This document shows, in pieces, positions 1 to 9,349 of a stretch of DNA of 64,000 bases; position 1 is the first letter of the stretch, and each line of letters starts with the position of its first letter. A program made the position numbers and the translations under genes. Source of the DNA: Agrobacterium tumefaciens (GTDB lineage Bacteria > Pseudomonadota > Alphaproteobacteria > Rhizobiales > Rhizobiaceae); contig NZ_CP072309.1 of NCBI RefSeq assembly GCF_017726655.1, forward strand, positions 675,501 through 739,500, given 5' to 3'. The notes beneath the pieces were generated by a model. It saw only the letters and a list, made by a program, of their open reading frames with translations. It ran no database searches and was not told the DNA's origin.

Positions 1-1128
1 CAAGTTGATACGAATTGGCAGATGCTGACCGGCCACGTGAGGGAGGAGCCCGGCGCCGTCGCCAGGCAGCAGATGGAAAGACTTGATCGTCGAGCTTTCA
101 TCGACGATCGCAGTAACGGTCATTGGCCGCCAGCTCGTGGCAAGCTCCGCGGCACGAATTCGGTCGGCCGCTTGGCTCCAGCTCCCTGTCATAAGGGAGC
201 TCGGCGACCAGCCGTCCTTCTGGAAAACCCATCTCAAAGCCAATGCGTTGCGGCGGCGAACAATGCGCGTCGGCTTGAACGTCCAGAACCGCTCGGCGCC
301 CTGGAAAGCGGCGATCTCCGGCGAGTCGAAAATGACTTCGGCTGTCCCGGTCATCTGCAACATGTCGCCCGAGTTGAAGTCCACGAACAGAAGTCCTGCT
401 TTCCCGTTTAGCAGGATGTTGCCGAGCGTTGCGAAGAAGAGGTTTCCATCGAAGTCGGGGATCGTCAGGACGCCATCGTCGCCGATGCGGACAAACCCGG
501 CATTGCCGCCGCGATGGGAAACATCCACCTGACGTCGATCTTCGCGATCCACATAGGACGCAACGAAAAAAGCATCGGCTTCCTGGATGATCGCGCGTGC
601 TTGATCATCGAGCCCAGCCAGTTCTTCCACCTCACCCTGGAACGGTGCTCCCGGCTGACGCTCAAACGCGAAGTCGCGCAGCTGAATGTAGCGCGGACAG
701 TTTCCGAAGCTCTGGTCGACATCGACGCGGAAGCCGCCGTCGATCGTCGAGACAAAACCATTCATGCGGTTGCGACGACGTGTGTGCATCTCGATGCCGA
801 GGAGACCGATCGGCAAGCCGTCCGCCAATCCTTCGCTTGCCGGGTCGCTCGGATCGCGGTGGGAAGCAATGTCGAGCACGACGGGCGAAGGTGACGACAT
901 GAACCCCGGCTCACCTTCCACGAACGTGGCCCAGGCGTCTCCGGCCCGGTCGACACTGCCAAGGACGATGAACGGCAGTTGCGTATAAAAATCCCGGTGC
1001 TGGTCCGGCATGAAATCGCGAATTACACGCTGACCGACTGAGGCCATGCGTTCCTTTACGCCGAGCTTTTCCTGGATAAAGGTCTCGCCTTCATGCCACG
1101 TCGGCAGTTTTGTGAGGGTCATGGACAT
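1..1128 (-). CDS. Pyridoxamine-phosphate-oxidase-fold / FAD oxidoreductase, 3' end outside window
   Basis: The frame is open from the ATG at 1128 to the window edge, giving 376 codons without a stop. The start is preceded by GGAG about seven bases upstream; an in-frame ATG at 1122 is the alternative. The N-terminal ~300 residues read as a flavin-nucleotide-binding split-barrel domain (early TWHEGE; later RRRNRMNG, SFGNCPRYIQ, GNAGFVRIGDDG and DMLQMTG). Near the edge, IVDESSTIKSFHLLPGDG and GQHLPIRI look like the start of a ferredoxin-reductase-type FAD domain. Family members of about 650-700 residues carry FAD, NAD and sometimes [2Fe-2S] domains after the barrel; that part is not visible here. 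The physiological substrate is unknown. A GST gene follows upstream of it on the same strand. Confidence 0.8.
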   Translation of the reverse strand, partial: MSMTLTKLPTWHEGETFIQEKLGVKERMASVGQRVIRDFMPDQHRDFYTQLPFIVLGSVDRAGDAWATFVEGEPGFMSSPSPVVLDIASHRDPSDPASEGLADGLPIGLLGIEMHTRRRNRMNGFVSTIDGGFRVDVDQSFGNCPRYIQLRDFAFERQPGAPFQGEVEELAGLDDQARAIIQEADAFFVASYVDREDRRQVDVSHRGGNAGFVRIGDDGVLTIPDFDGNLFFATLGNILLNGKAGLLFVDFNSGDMLQMTGTAEVIFDSPEIAAFQGAERFWTFKPTRIVRRRNALALRWVFQKDGWSPSSLMTGSWSQAADRIRAAELATSWRPMTVTAIVDESSTIKSFHLLPGDGAGLLPHVAGQHLPIRINL

Positions 1129-1188
1129 CTGCGTTCTCCAGGGGAAAGAGGCGAAGGGCGCGCGACGTATCGCACACCCTGTCGAGGT

Positions 1189-1800
1189 TCAGGCGGCAAG
1201 GCCGACCGGCGTTTTGACGAAGTCGACGAAGCCCGGAAGTTGTTCGACCCGACGCAAGAGAGCGTTCACGGACGGATAGGCGCTGAGGTCGACATTGCCT
1301 TCCGGGGCGCGCGCGACGTAGCTGTAGATCGCGACATCGGCGATCGTCGGGTGATTGCCCACCAGCCATTTCCGCCCTTCTAGCTGGCTCTCGATCCGGC
1401 CAAGGATGGTGTGTGCACGGCCAATGACCTCTTCCGGATTAAACTTGGCGCCGAAGACAGTCACCAGGCGGGCAGCAGCCGGTCCGTAAGCGATCTCGCC
1501 TGCCGCAACCGAAAGCCAGCGCTGGACCTCAGCCGCCCCTTTTGCGTCTTCCGGAAGCCATTCCGTCCGGCCTGCCTTCTTGGCGAGGTAGACCAGGATC
1601 GCGTTGGAGTCGGAAATGAAGACATCGCCATCCGCAAGCACCGGTACTTGCCCGAAGGGATTCATTTTGAGGAAGTCGGGCTGCTTGTGGGCGCCAGCCT
1701 TCAGATCAACCTCGACCAGCTCGTGGGGGAGCCCGATCAGCGAGAGGAAAAGCCGGGCACGGTGCGCGTGGCCTGACAGCGGATGGTGATAAAGTTTCAT
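1189..1800 (-). CDS. Glutathione S-transferase family protein
   Basis: This 203-residue protein has the two-domain GST layout. An N-terminal thioredoxin-like domain ([14 protein letters not shown], then NPFGQVPVL and [10 protein letters not shown], the glutathione-contacting stretch) is followed by a helical C-terminal domain with the conserved [11 protein letters not shown] segment. The length is normal for a bacterial GST. It ends 60 bp before the flavin oxidoreductase start on the same strand, so the two may be cotranscribed, which would suit electrophile or oxidative stress detoxification. The class and substrate cannot be read from sequence alone. Confidence 0.9.
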   Translation of the reverse strand: MKLYHHPLSGHAHRARLFLSLIGLPHELVEVDLKAGAHKQPDFLKMNPFGQVPVLADGDVFISDSNAILVYLAKKAGRTEWLPEDAKGAAEVQRWLSVAAGEIAYGPAAARLVTVFGAKFNPEEVIGRAHTILGRIESQLEGRKWLVGNHPTIADVAIYSYVARAPEGNVDLSAYPSVNALLRRVEQLPGFVDFVKTPVGLAA

Positions 1801-2000
1801 GTGATCGCTCCTGATTGAAGGTCGGGTCCGTTCCCGATCCCATGCGCAAAGGATGCAACGGGCGATCAGCGTGCTGAATACTCATCTTTGACAGTGCACC
1901 GTTACGCTGGACGCAACAGTGTCTGGAGCCGGTCCGCGTGGTGAGCGTGACGGATGGGCCTTAAAGCCTCCTGGTTACCGGAGAGTTGGCGAGAGATGCC

Positions 2001-2924
2001 TCAGCCCTCAGGCAAGGTCTCAATGTGGCTGCCTCGCCGAACGTCCCTGATGAGATCGACGAACCGCCGCAGTTTGGCGGGGATATTTCGTCTTCCGGGA
2101 TAATAGAGGCAGAGCCCCGGATAGGGTGGGGTCCAGTCGGCAAGAACCTGCTCCAGCCTTCCAGCAACGACGTCCTCCAATACCTGCCATTCATTCAGAT
2201 AGGCAAGTCCGGCTCCTTCCCGAGCCGCCCGGAGCATCAGGTCGCTGTCGTCGAGCGTGAGCTTGCCAGGAACGTCGAGCATGAAGCTCTTTCCTCGCTT
2301 TTCGAACTCCCAGCGATAGAGCGTGCCGCTCGCCATTCTCGCCCGAATGCACTCGTGGTTCTGAAGATCTGCCGGGACCTGCGGCTTTCCATGCTGACGG
2401 AAATATTCGACCGAACCAACGATGGCCGGGCGGACGCTGTCGCCGATTGGGACCACGACCATGTCGGGCGGAACGGCTTCCCGAATCCTGATCCCGGCAT
2501 CGAAACCTTTGGCATTGACATCGACCAGCGCGCCTTCGGTTACTATCTCCACCGACATCTGCGGGTTTCTCCGCATGTATTCCAGGATCAGCGGCGCCAG
2601 GATCATCCGGGTCGCACCCACCGATGTGTTGATGCGCAGGGTACCGGTGGCTTCCGCACGATGCTCGTCGACATTCTCAACGGCGTTGCGAATTGCCTCC
2701 AGCGCAGGACCGACGCTCGCCACGAATTGCTCGCCTGCGGCGGAGAGGACCACACTCCGCGTAGAGCGGTTGAACAGTCTGACGCCCATGCGCGCCTCCA
2801 GCGTAGCGATCTGCTGGCTGAGCGAGGACGACGAGATCCCAAGCTCGCGCGCTGCAACCCGAAACCCGCCTCTGGAAGACACAGCGAGAACAGCTTCGAG
2901 TTCGGCGAGGGAGCCACGCATCAT
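2001..2924 (-). CDS. LysR-family transcriptional regulator
   Basis: The 307-residue product has an N-terminal winged helix-turn-helix (LAELEAVLAVSSRGGFRVAA, then SSSLSQQIATLE and RLFNRSTRSV) and a C-terminal periplasmic-binding-like effector domain beginning near residue 90 (GTLRINTSVGA). It resembles the subgroup of LysR proteins that act on adjacent dehydrogenase or oxidoreductase genes. It is divergent from the aldehyde dehydrogenase at 3020, and the 95 bp between them carry repeated CTTATC/GATAAG elements. Control of the dehydrogenase is therefore the likely job. The inducer is unknown. Confidence 0.9.
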   Translation of the reverse strand: MMRGSLAELEAVLAVSSRGGFRVAARELGISSSSLSQQIATLEARMGVRLFNRSTRSVVLSAAGEQFVASVGPALEAIRNAVENVDEHRAEATGTLRINTSVGATRMILAPLILEYMRRNPQMSVEIVTEGALVDVNAKGFDAGIRIREAVPPDMVVVPIGDSVRPAIVGSVEYFRQHGKPQVPADLQNHECIRARMASGTLYRWEFEKRGKSFMLDVPGKLTLDDSDLMLRAAREGAGLAYLNEWQVLEDVVAGRLEQVLADWTPPYPGLCLYYPGRRNIPAKLRRFVDLIRDVRRGSHIETLPEG

Positions 2925-2936
2925 TGTCCGTAATCC

Positions 2937-2995
2937 CTTATCAGGCTGAGCGATTTTCGCGAGCTTATCAGGACAATGGAGAAATGCCAGATAAG
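2937..2995. promoter_or_regulatory. Candidate LysR operator between lysR and aldehyde dehydrogenase
   Basis: CTTATCAGG occurs twice as a direct repeat (2937-2945 and 2964-2972), and GATAAG at 2990-2995 is the inverted form of the CTTATC core. All three lie in the short divergent intergenic region. This is what a LysR recognition plus activation site often looks like. The function is inferred from position. Confidence 0.4.
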
Positions 2996-3019
2996 CCTGA
3001 CAGTCGAAAGGAGTTTCAA

Positions 3020-4435
3020 ATGCGCAACATCGACAAGATCTACATCGAGGGTCGGTTCATCACGCCAAAGGGCACCGAAACGAGCGATCTCCATAATCCG
3101 TCCACGGAGGAGAAGATCGGCACGGTCCGGCTCGCCGGCGTAGAAGATGCACAAGAAGCCATTGCCGCTGCGAAGCGCGCCTTTCCCTCGTTCTCACGCA
3201 CGTCGAAGGCCGAGCGCATCGAGATGCTGAAGCGCTTGAACGCCGTGGTCGGCGCGCGTGTTACCGATCTCACCGAAGCGATGTCGCTCGAATATGGCGC
3301 TCCGCAGACCTTCACACGGTTCGCCATTCCCCATGCTGCCTCTAGCTTTCTTACCATGGCGTCCGTTCTGGAGGACTACGAATTCGAGCGCCAGATTGGC
3401 CGCGCCCGCGTGGTCATGCAGCCGTCTGGTGTCGCCGCGGCCATCACCCCCTGGAACAGTAATATCGGTTTCATCGCCTCGAAGCTCGCAACCGCGATCG
3501 CCGCCGGTTCGACCATCGTCATCAAGCCGAGCGAGATGAGTGCAATCCAGACGCAGATCCTGACGGAATGCCTGCATGAAGCGGGTCTGCCGAAGGGTGT
3601 CTTCAACATCGTCAACGGGTATGGCAATGTCGTTGGCGCGGAACTCAGCCGGCATCCAGACATAGCAAAGGTGACCTTCACGGGCTCAAGCGCCGTTGGT
3701 AGGGAAATCATGCGAAACGCGGCCGAGAGCTTCAAGCGCGTCACGTTGGAACTTGGCGGCAAGGGGCCGAACATCATCCTCGACGATGCCGATCTTGACG
3801 TTGTCATTCCTGCCGTACTGCGGATGGGCTTCATCAACAGCGGTCAGGCCTGCATCGCCGGCACTCGCATTCTGGTTCCGAGCCAGCTGCTCGATGACGT
3901 CCTGGTCCGGCTGAAGCAGGAGATCGAGACGCTCAAGGTCGGCGCTCCCAATGATCCCGACGCGATGATCGGGCCGATGGTGAGCCGCAAGCAGTACGAT
4001 CGCGTCCAGTCCTACATCGAACTGGGAACGCAAGAAGGCGCCCGTGTCCTGACCGGTGGTATTGGGCGACCCGCCGGTCTGGATCGTGGCTGGTTTGCGA
4101 GGCCGACGATCTTTTTCGACGTGGACAACCACATGAGGATCGCACGCGAGGAGATCTTTGGTCCGGTCCTCTCGGTCATCGCCTACCGTGACGAAGACGA
4201 AGCCGTGTCCATCGCCAATGACACCCCGTACGGCCTCCAGGCCTATCTGCATGGTAACGATCTCGGGCACATGCAGGCGCTTGCGGATCGACTGGACAGC
4301 GGGCGGGTGGTCATCAACGGCGCGCCGCATGAGCCGCTCGCGCCCTTTGGCGGATTCAAGCAGTCAGGGATCGGTCGAGAATACGGCGTGTTCGGTCTTG
4401 AGGCGTTTCTGGAGCCGAAAGCCGTTATCGTTTGA
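3020..4435 (+). CDS. NAD(P)-dependent aldehyde dehydrogenase family protein
   Basis: The start at 3020 is chosen because AAAGGAG lies six bases upstream; the frame is open further upstream but without such a site. The product of 471 residues has the full ALDH core: the PWNSN loop, the Rossmann segment VTFTGSSAVGR, the catalytic glutamate in LELGGKGPN, the catalytic cysteine in SGQACIAGTR, and EEIFGPVLSV. It oxidises an aldehyde to the acid in the cytoplasm. The specific substrate is not evident. It is transcribed away from a LysR gene, its probable regulator, and followed by the convergent remains of an SDR gene. Confidence 0.93.
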   Translation: MRNIDKIYIEGRFITPKGTETSDLHNPSTEEKIGTVRLAGVEDAQEAIAAAKRAFPSFSRTSKAERIEMLKRLNAVVGARVTDLTEAMSLEYGAPQTFTRFAIPHAASSFLTMASVLEDYEFERQIGRARVVMQPSGVAAAITPWNSNIGFIASKLATAIAAGSTIVIKPSEMSAIQTQILTECLHEAGLPKGVFNIVNGYGNVVGAELSRHPDIAKVTFTGSSAVGREIMRNAAESFKRVTLELGGKGPNIILDDADLDVVIPAVLRMGFINSGQACIAGTRILVPSQLLDDVLVRLKQEIETLKVGAPNDPDAMIGPMVSRKQYDRVQSYIELGTQEGARVLTGGIGRPAGLDRGWFARPTIFFDVDNHMRIAREEIFGPVLSVIAYRDEDEAVSIANDTPYGLQAYLHGNDLGHMQALADRLDSGRVVINGAPHEPLAPFGGFKQSGIGREYGVFGLEAFLEPKAVIV

Positions 4436-4548
4436 TAAGCTGAGATTGAGCGGACCGCATCACGGAGGGAACTCCGCAGCCCATACGCGCCCAAATTTCG
4501 CTTTATCACCTACAGGATTGAGCGGCGAGACACCGCCCGTATCGATGC

Positions 4549-5058
4549 TCAGGCACTGATGCCGTCGTAGACGAGAATGCCTGAACCGGTGATGTAGGCT
4601 GCACCGGGGTCCGCGAGAAAGGCGACGGCCTCTGCGACTTCTCCGGTTTTACCATATCGAGCAATCGACAGGTTTGGCAGACTAGCGGCTGCGAGCGGGC
4701 CACCGGCAGGGTTCATGTCAGCATCAAGCGGACCTGGTCGAACCAGATTGTCGGTAAGTTCACGAGAGCCCATTTCACGTGCGAGACCGCGCGTGAAGCT
4801 TTCCAGCGCAAACTTGGTGGCGGCATAGACCGCGATCCCCGCGAACGGCACAACCAGACCCGCATTGCTGCCGCTACTGATGATGCGACCTCCGTTAGGG
4901 ATATATTTCAGCGCTGCATGGGTGATCAGAAAGAAACCCCGAACATTGACCCTCAGCTGCAGATCGATCTCCTCCAGTGGCTGCGTGGAGAAATCACTTG
5001 CGAAAAGGACGCCAGCATTATTGACCATAATATCACGGCCGCCGAAGTGGGCGTGCGT
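4549..5058 (-). pseudogene. 5'-truncated short-chain dehydrogenase/reductase
   Basis: The readable part begins at FGGRDIMVNNAG and continues through GGRIISSGSNAG, the catalytic YAATK (Tyr-x-x-x-Lys) and a normal SDR C-terminus ending ITGSGILVYDG. The N-terminal Rossmann segment with the cofactor-binding TGxxxGxG motif, about 75 residues, is missing. Sequence upstream of about 5058 does not resemble an SDR and runs into the divergent Rrf2 gene. Without the nucleotide-binding loop the product should be inactive. A rearrangement that deleted the 5' end is the simplest reading. Confidence 0.7.
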
Positions 5059-5142
5059 TAATAGGGTTGCCGTCGTCATCCAACAGGCGAGACAGCGCCG
5101 CTTGCGCTTCTGCACTAATCGAATGGGGTGCACGGATCGACC

Positions 5143-5616
5143 GTGACGAAATCTTTTTTGAAGCTCTCGCTCTACAGCGACTACGCGATGCGCGTGATGA
5201 TTCATCTTGCGGCCAAAGATGATGACCTGACGTCAATCAGGCAGGTTGCAGCCATCTACGACATATCCCAGAATCACCTGATGAAAGTCGTCCAGGATCT
5301 TGCCAGCGCGGGCTTCATCGAGGCGGTCCGAGGTCGAAAGGGCGGCATTCGACTAGCGCGGCCCGCTGACCAGATCAACCTCGGATCGATCCTCCGCCAC
5401 ACCGAGAAGCTGACAGACCTCTTCGTCTGCGATGGATGCATCATCGCGCCTGCGTGCGGCCTTCCCGTCGTTCTCAAAGAGGCGACGGCGGCGTTTGTAG
5501 GCGTATTCGACCGGTACACTTTGGCCGACGTGGCTCGCAGGAAGTCCAAACTTGCCGCGCTGCTTTCGATTATTACGGATGCGGCCCCGGCTGGCTTGTC
5601 GACCCGCCGTCAGTAG
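5143..5616 (+). CDS. Rrf2-family transcriptional regulator, NsrR-like
   Basis: The 157-residue product starts at GTG 5143 (VTKSFLKLSLYSDYAMRV), the usual N-terminus for the family; an ATG five codons upstream is an alternative. It has an Rrf2 winged helix (IRQVAAIYDISQNHLMKVVQ, RGRKGGIRLA). Near residue 95-105 it carries three cysteines in the pattern CxxC-x5-C (CDGCIIAPACGL), the position where NsrR and IscR coordinate an Fe-S cluster. A nitric-oxide or redox-sensing repressor role is therefore likely. The expected NsrR targets are not next to it; its neighbours are two gene remnants. Confidence 0.85.
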   Translation: MTKSFLKLSLYSDYAMRVMIHLAAKDDDLTSIRQVAAIYDISQNHLMKVVQDLASAGFIEAVRGRKGGIRLARPADQINLGSILRHTEKLTDLFVCDGCIIAPACGLPVVLKEATAAFVGVFDRYTLADVARRKSKLAALLSIITDAAPAGLSTRRQ

Positions 5617-5622
5617 AAGCGA

Positions 5623-5900
5623 CTAGCGGTCCGCAACCACGACTCGTTCCCTCCTTAGGAACTCATATTCACGATCAATCCCCCAAGTGTAGCGGAAGGC
5701 GGAGCCGTCGCTCTCTGTTGCGCGATGGCAGGGGATCGCCACTGGCAGAGGATTGCTTGCGAACACGTTGGCGACCGCTTTCTCCCTTCCTGTTCCCAAT
5801 TCTATAAGCCAACTCTTGGTAGAAATCCGGAGACTCACCGCTCTAAGTCTCTCAAGGAGTGCCTTTTCGATGGCGAGGCATAAAGTGGAATCTTGATCTC
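5623..5900 (-). pseudogene. Remnant of O6-alkylguanine-DNA alkyltransferase (Ada/Ogt C-terminal domain)
   Basis: The reverse strand encodes NPLPVAIPCHR followed by SDGSAFRYTWGIDRE, matching the methyl-acceptor PCHR motif and the following strand of Ada/Ogt proteins. Upstream, LERLRAV and GREKAVANVFASN align loosely with the helix-turn-helix part but with several changes, and the rest of the gene is absent. No convincing start exists; a GTG at 5838 would give only 71 residues. I read it as a decayed 3' fragment that still keeps the active-site cysteine. It fills most of the 320-bp gap before the TonB receptor. Confidence 0.6.
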
Positions 5901-5969
5901 ACCTATTGCCAATATCAACGAACTTGATTATGCGATTTGACTGGTAACCAACCAATTTTGGAGAAAAAT

Positions 5970-8159
5970 GTGCATAGTCGGGACGAACATCAATCTCGCA
6001 GCCGAGCGCAGTGGATCATCCTGGGAGCGGCACTCCAATGCATCGCCTTCGTTAGCCAGGCAGATAGGGCAAACGCTCAGCCTGTGCCGGAAACAGGCAC
6101 AACTCTTCTGGAACCTATTACTGTCACCGCGCGCAACATCGAAGAAGAGGCCAAGGACGTGCCATTCTCCGTGTCAGCCCGGCGGGGCGAAGCGCTGCGC
6201 GAGCAGGATGTCGGCGACACGCAGGCGCTGGCGCGCGGCGTTCCGGGTTTCAACCATGCTGATACCGGTCTGCCCTTCTCTAATCTCGTCAACATTCGCG
6301 GGATTGGCTCATCATCGGCGTTGATCTCGCCCTCAGTGAATTACTACATCGACGGCGTTCCCGTGCCTGCTCGCATGTTCGACATGCCTTTCGGCTACGT
6401 CGAGCGGATCGAGGTTTTGCGCGGACCACAAGGCACTCATTTCGGGCTGAACTCCCAGGCTGGCGCCGTCAACATCGTCACCGCCGACCCCGCGGACACC
6501 TTCGGCGGCAATGCCGGCGTCCTTTACGGATCGAACGGTCGTAAGGAAATCGACGCTACCGTCGAAGGCCCGATCAACGACATGATCTCGGGACGGCTCT
6601 CCGGGCGGCTGAGGGATTTCGACGGAGATCTCGCCAATATCCTCTGGTCCGCGCCAGGCATCGTGTCGTCTTCGCAAGACGTCCTGCGCGCCCGAACCTA
6701 TGGTTCACTTTCCAGTAAGCTTCTCTTCAATTTCGATGATCTGGGAACACTCACGCTTAATGGAACCTTGAGCCGCGACCGGCAAAACCCAAGCACCGGG
6801 GTCTGGCTTGATGATCCGGGTTTTCCGCGCAACGCGTTCAACCCGCTTCCCGAACTGGAAGGTCAGACGGCGACCTTCTCGGCCAAATATGAGCGTGACC
6901 TGGAAGAGGCGCATTTTACCGTTCTCTCAGGGTACTCGTATTATGATACGCAACTGGACGCCGACATCGTCGACGGTTTTCTGGGAAGCGCCCAAACGGG
7001 TGCTCCGGGCTTCATGCTGCAGACGCCGGGCCTGAACGTGCGCCGTATCGATGAACGCAGCAGGCAGTTCAACCAAGAATTCCGGCTGGACGGGGAAACG
7101 GATGGCGGCACCCGCTGGGTCGCCGGAGTGAGCGGCCTTTACTCGCATTTCGATTCCACCACGGACATCACCAGCCTTGCCATCGACAATGGCACCTATC
7201 AGAGTCAGATCGACACAACCAATCTCGCCGCCTTCGGCGAAGTAACCGTACCCATTACCGAGCGCATGAACTGGATCGGCGGTCTGCGCCTGACCTATGA
7301 GCAGAAGACATTTGACGGAGTTTTTCTCGGCCGTAAAGGCGCCCTTGCCCGTTTCGCCGAAGGCGGCAGAGAGGATTACCTCTTCCCGACCGGCCGCACC
7401 GGGCTGACCTACGCAGTAATGGACGAAGTCACCGCTTTCGCAACCATCGCGCGCGGGGAGAAGACCGGGGGATATCTGTTCTACAACCAGTTCGCGTCGC
7501 TCGGTTTGCCGCTCAGCCCCTTCGACAGTGCCGAAACATGGTCCTATGAAGCGGGCCTCAAGGCTGGCGATCTCGGCGGTTGGCTCGATCTATCAACCTC
7601 CGTCTTCTATAACGACACGAAGAACGAACAGCTCTTCACCTTCAACCCCGTGTTCGGCCGCTTCTCCGTGGAGAACGCCGACACGCGCAGTTATGGCGCG
7701 GAACTGGAAGCCATAGTCCGGCCCACAGAGGCTGTCAGTCTCGGCGGAAGTGTTTCTCTGCTCAATGCCGAGATAACCGGCGGCAACGCCCTCATCAGGG
7801 GCAACGATGTGCCCTATGCTCCCACCTTCACAACCATGCTGCACGCGGAGTATCGCCGTGCGCTGAGCCTGGGCGCGCAGTCTGGAGAGGTGTATCTGCG
7901 CAGTGAATGGAGCTACACGGGCAGCCGCGCGATCGACCCCGCCAACAGCCGGGCGCTTGACAGCTACGACATCGCCAATCTGCGCGCCGGCTGGCAGGGC
8001 GAGCATTGGCAGATCTCGGCCGCCGTCGAAAACATCTTCGACGAGAAATACGTGACCTCCGCCTTTCAGGCCGGCACAAATACCACTGGCTCGCCTGTTT
8101 TCGCAGGCATCGCGGGCGAAGGGCGTACCCTTTCGCTCAGCGCGCGGGTGAAGTTTTGA
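5970..8159 (+). CDS. TonB-dependent outer-membrane receptor
   Basis: I place the start at GTG 5970, preceded by TTGGAG with a six-base spacer; a TTG at 5937 is possible but lacks a site. A signal peptide (hydrophobic WIILGAALQCIAF, then ANAQ) is followed by a TonB-box-like EPITVTA. The plug domain contains YIDGVPVP, VERIEVLRGPQGT and SQAGAVNIVT. A long beta-barrel ends in the outer-membrane terminal aromatic residue (ARVKF). At about 729 residues the length is normal for siderophore or other metal-chelate receptors. It overlaps the following MFS gene (TGATG), so receptor, exporter or importer, methyltransferase and TetR form one operon. The ligand is unknown. Confidence 0.92.
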   Translation: MHSRDEHQSRSRAQWIILGAALQCIAFVSQADRANAQPVPETGTTLLEPITVTARNIEEEAKDVPFSVSARRGEALREQDVGDTQALARGVPGFNHADTGLPFSNLVNIRGIGSSSALISPSVNYYIDGVPVPARMFDMPFGYVERIEVLRGPQGTHFGLNSQAGAVNIVTADPADTFGGNAGVLYGSNGRKEIDATVEGPINDMISGRLSGRLRDFDGDLANILWSAPGIVSSSQDVLRARTYGSLSSKLLFNFDDLGTLTLNGTLSRDRQNPSTGVWLDDPGFPRNAFNPLPELEGQTATFSAKYERDLEEAHFTVLSGYSYYDTQLDADIVDGFLGSAQTGAPGFMLQTPGLNVRRIDERSRQFNQEFRLDGETDGGTRWVAGVSGLYSHFDSTTDITSLAIDNGTYQSQIDTTNLAAFGEVTVPITERMNWIGGLRLTYEQKTFDGVFLGRKGALARFAEGGREDYLFPTGRTGLTYAVMDEVTAFATIARGEKTGGYLFYNQFASLGLPLSPFDSAETWSYEAGLKAGDLGGWLDLSTSVFYNDTKNEQLFTFNPVFGRFSVENADTRSYGAELEAIVRPTEAVSLGGSVSLLNAEITGGNALIRGNDVPYAPTFTTMLHAEYRRALSLGAQSGEVYLRSEWSYTGSRAIDPANSRALDSYDIANLRAGWQGEHWQISAAVENIFDEKYVTSAFQAGTNTTGSPVFAGIAGEGRTLSLSARVKF

Positions 8160-9349
8160 TGAGAACGAAGAAAAGTTTCCGTCTGGAGGTGCTGCCTTTG
8201 CTTGCCGCGCTCGCCGCCAATGCCGCGGCGCAAGCCTTTCTGCTCGTCCTCCTACCGTCACTGGGACGGGATCTCGGCTTCGATGCACTCGAAACTGGTT
8301 TGCTGCTCAGCAGCGCCGCGCTCTTTCTCGTCCTCTTCGCCCCAGCCTGGGGAAAGATCAGTGAAAGAGCCGGCCGGAAACCCGTTCTGCTGATCGGTCT
8401 CGCCGGTGCGGCGCTCGGCCCGCTCCTTATAGCGATCGTTATCTCGTTCAGAATAGACGAAGCGCTTGACCGCATCCCCGCGCTTATCCTTCTGTTTGCT
8501 GCGCGGGCAGCCCAGTCGATGCTATCGGCCGGCCTGCTACCCGCGGCGCAGGCGTGGATGGCCGACCGAACTGCGCCCGAAAACCGCGCTGAAGGCATGG
8601 GCCTGCTCGGCGCTTCCTACGGTATCGGTGGCATTCTCGGCGCGGGCCTCGCGTTCGTTGTCGGCGGAACTCATCCGCTCGTGGCGCTCGTCAGTTTGGC
8701 AACGCTTGTTCTCTTCGGGTTCGGCCTTGTTTTCGCGAAGGTTACCGACCGAACCACGTCGGCGATGGCGCAGTCACTGCCGTATCCGCACCTTGATATG
8801 CGGCGTATCGCTCCTGGCCTTGCCATCACCTTGATCGGCGTTTGCGTCTACGCAATCATGCAGCACGTCACGGCGCTGAGACTTGAGGACAGCATGGACC
8901 TGTCGCGGCCAGATGCGATCTCGAGTGGCGGCGCAGCCCTTATGGGTGCGGCCATCGTCATGGCGCTGACCCAGACCTTCGGCATTGGCAAGTTGAGGCG
9001 GCCGCCGCATCATCTGATCCGGATCGGGGCTGCAGCCGGCGTTCTGTCGTTGGCAGGCGTAACGTTGGCAACCACCCCGGCCGCGCTATTCGCGTCGCTG
9101 CTCGTCCTGGGCGGCGCACTTGGCATTCTTCTTCCGGGCAATCTAGCCCTCATCAGCATCAAGGCAGGTATGAATGCGCAAGGTCGTGCAGCGGGCGTCA
9201 ACGCCGTCGCGCAGGGACTCGCCATGGCGGCTGGCCCGGTAGCGGGCGCAGCACTTCATCGATTGTCGCCGCTGGCGCCGGGTGCAGCGTCTGTCATCCT
9301 TATGCTTGCCGCACTCATCATCGGCCTCGGAGTAAGGGAGAAATCATGA
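8159..9349 (+). CDS. Major facilitator superfamily transporter
   Basis: The ATG at 8159 overlaps the receptor stop codon, and the last codons overlap the next gene (ATGA). The 396-residue product has about twelve hydrophobic segments and the MFS signature between helices 2 and 3 (GKISERAGRKPVLL). Family knowledge allows either uptake of the receptor's ligand across the inner membrane or export of a small molecule; position directly after a TonB receptor favours handling of the same chelate. The frame is open further upstream inside the receptor gene, but only the 8159 start gives a normal first helix. Confidence 0.88.
   Translation: MRTKKSFRLEVLPLLAALAANAAAQAFLLVLLPSLGRDLGFDALETGLLLSSAALFLVLFAPAWGKISERAGRKPVLLIGLAGAALGPLLIAIVISFRIDEALDRIPALILLFAARAAQSMLSAGLLPAAQAWMADRTAPENRAEGMGLLGASYGIGGILGAGLAFVVGGTHPLVALVSLATLVLFGFGLVFAKVTDRTTSAMAQSLPYPHLDMRRIAPGLAITLIGVCVYAIMQHVTALRLEDSMDLSRPDAISSGGAALMGAAIVMALTQTFGIGKLRRPPHHLIRIGAAAGVLSLAGVTLATTPAALFASLLVLGGALGILLPGNLALISIKAGMNAQGRAAGVNAVAQGLAMAAGPVAGAALHRLSPLAPGAASVILMLAALIIGLGVREKS

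Noticed and set aside
22..902. Plus-strand open frames over the left end
   Set aside because: They lie antisense to the flavin oxidoreductase, whose minus-strand frame is open for the whole stretch and contains conserved motifs.
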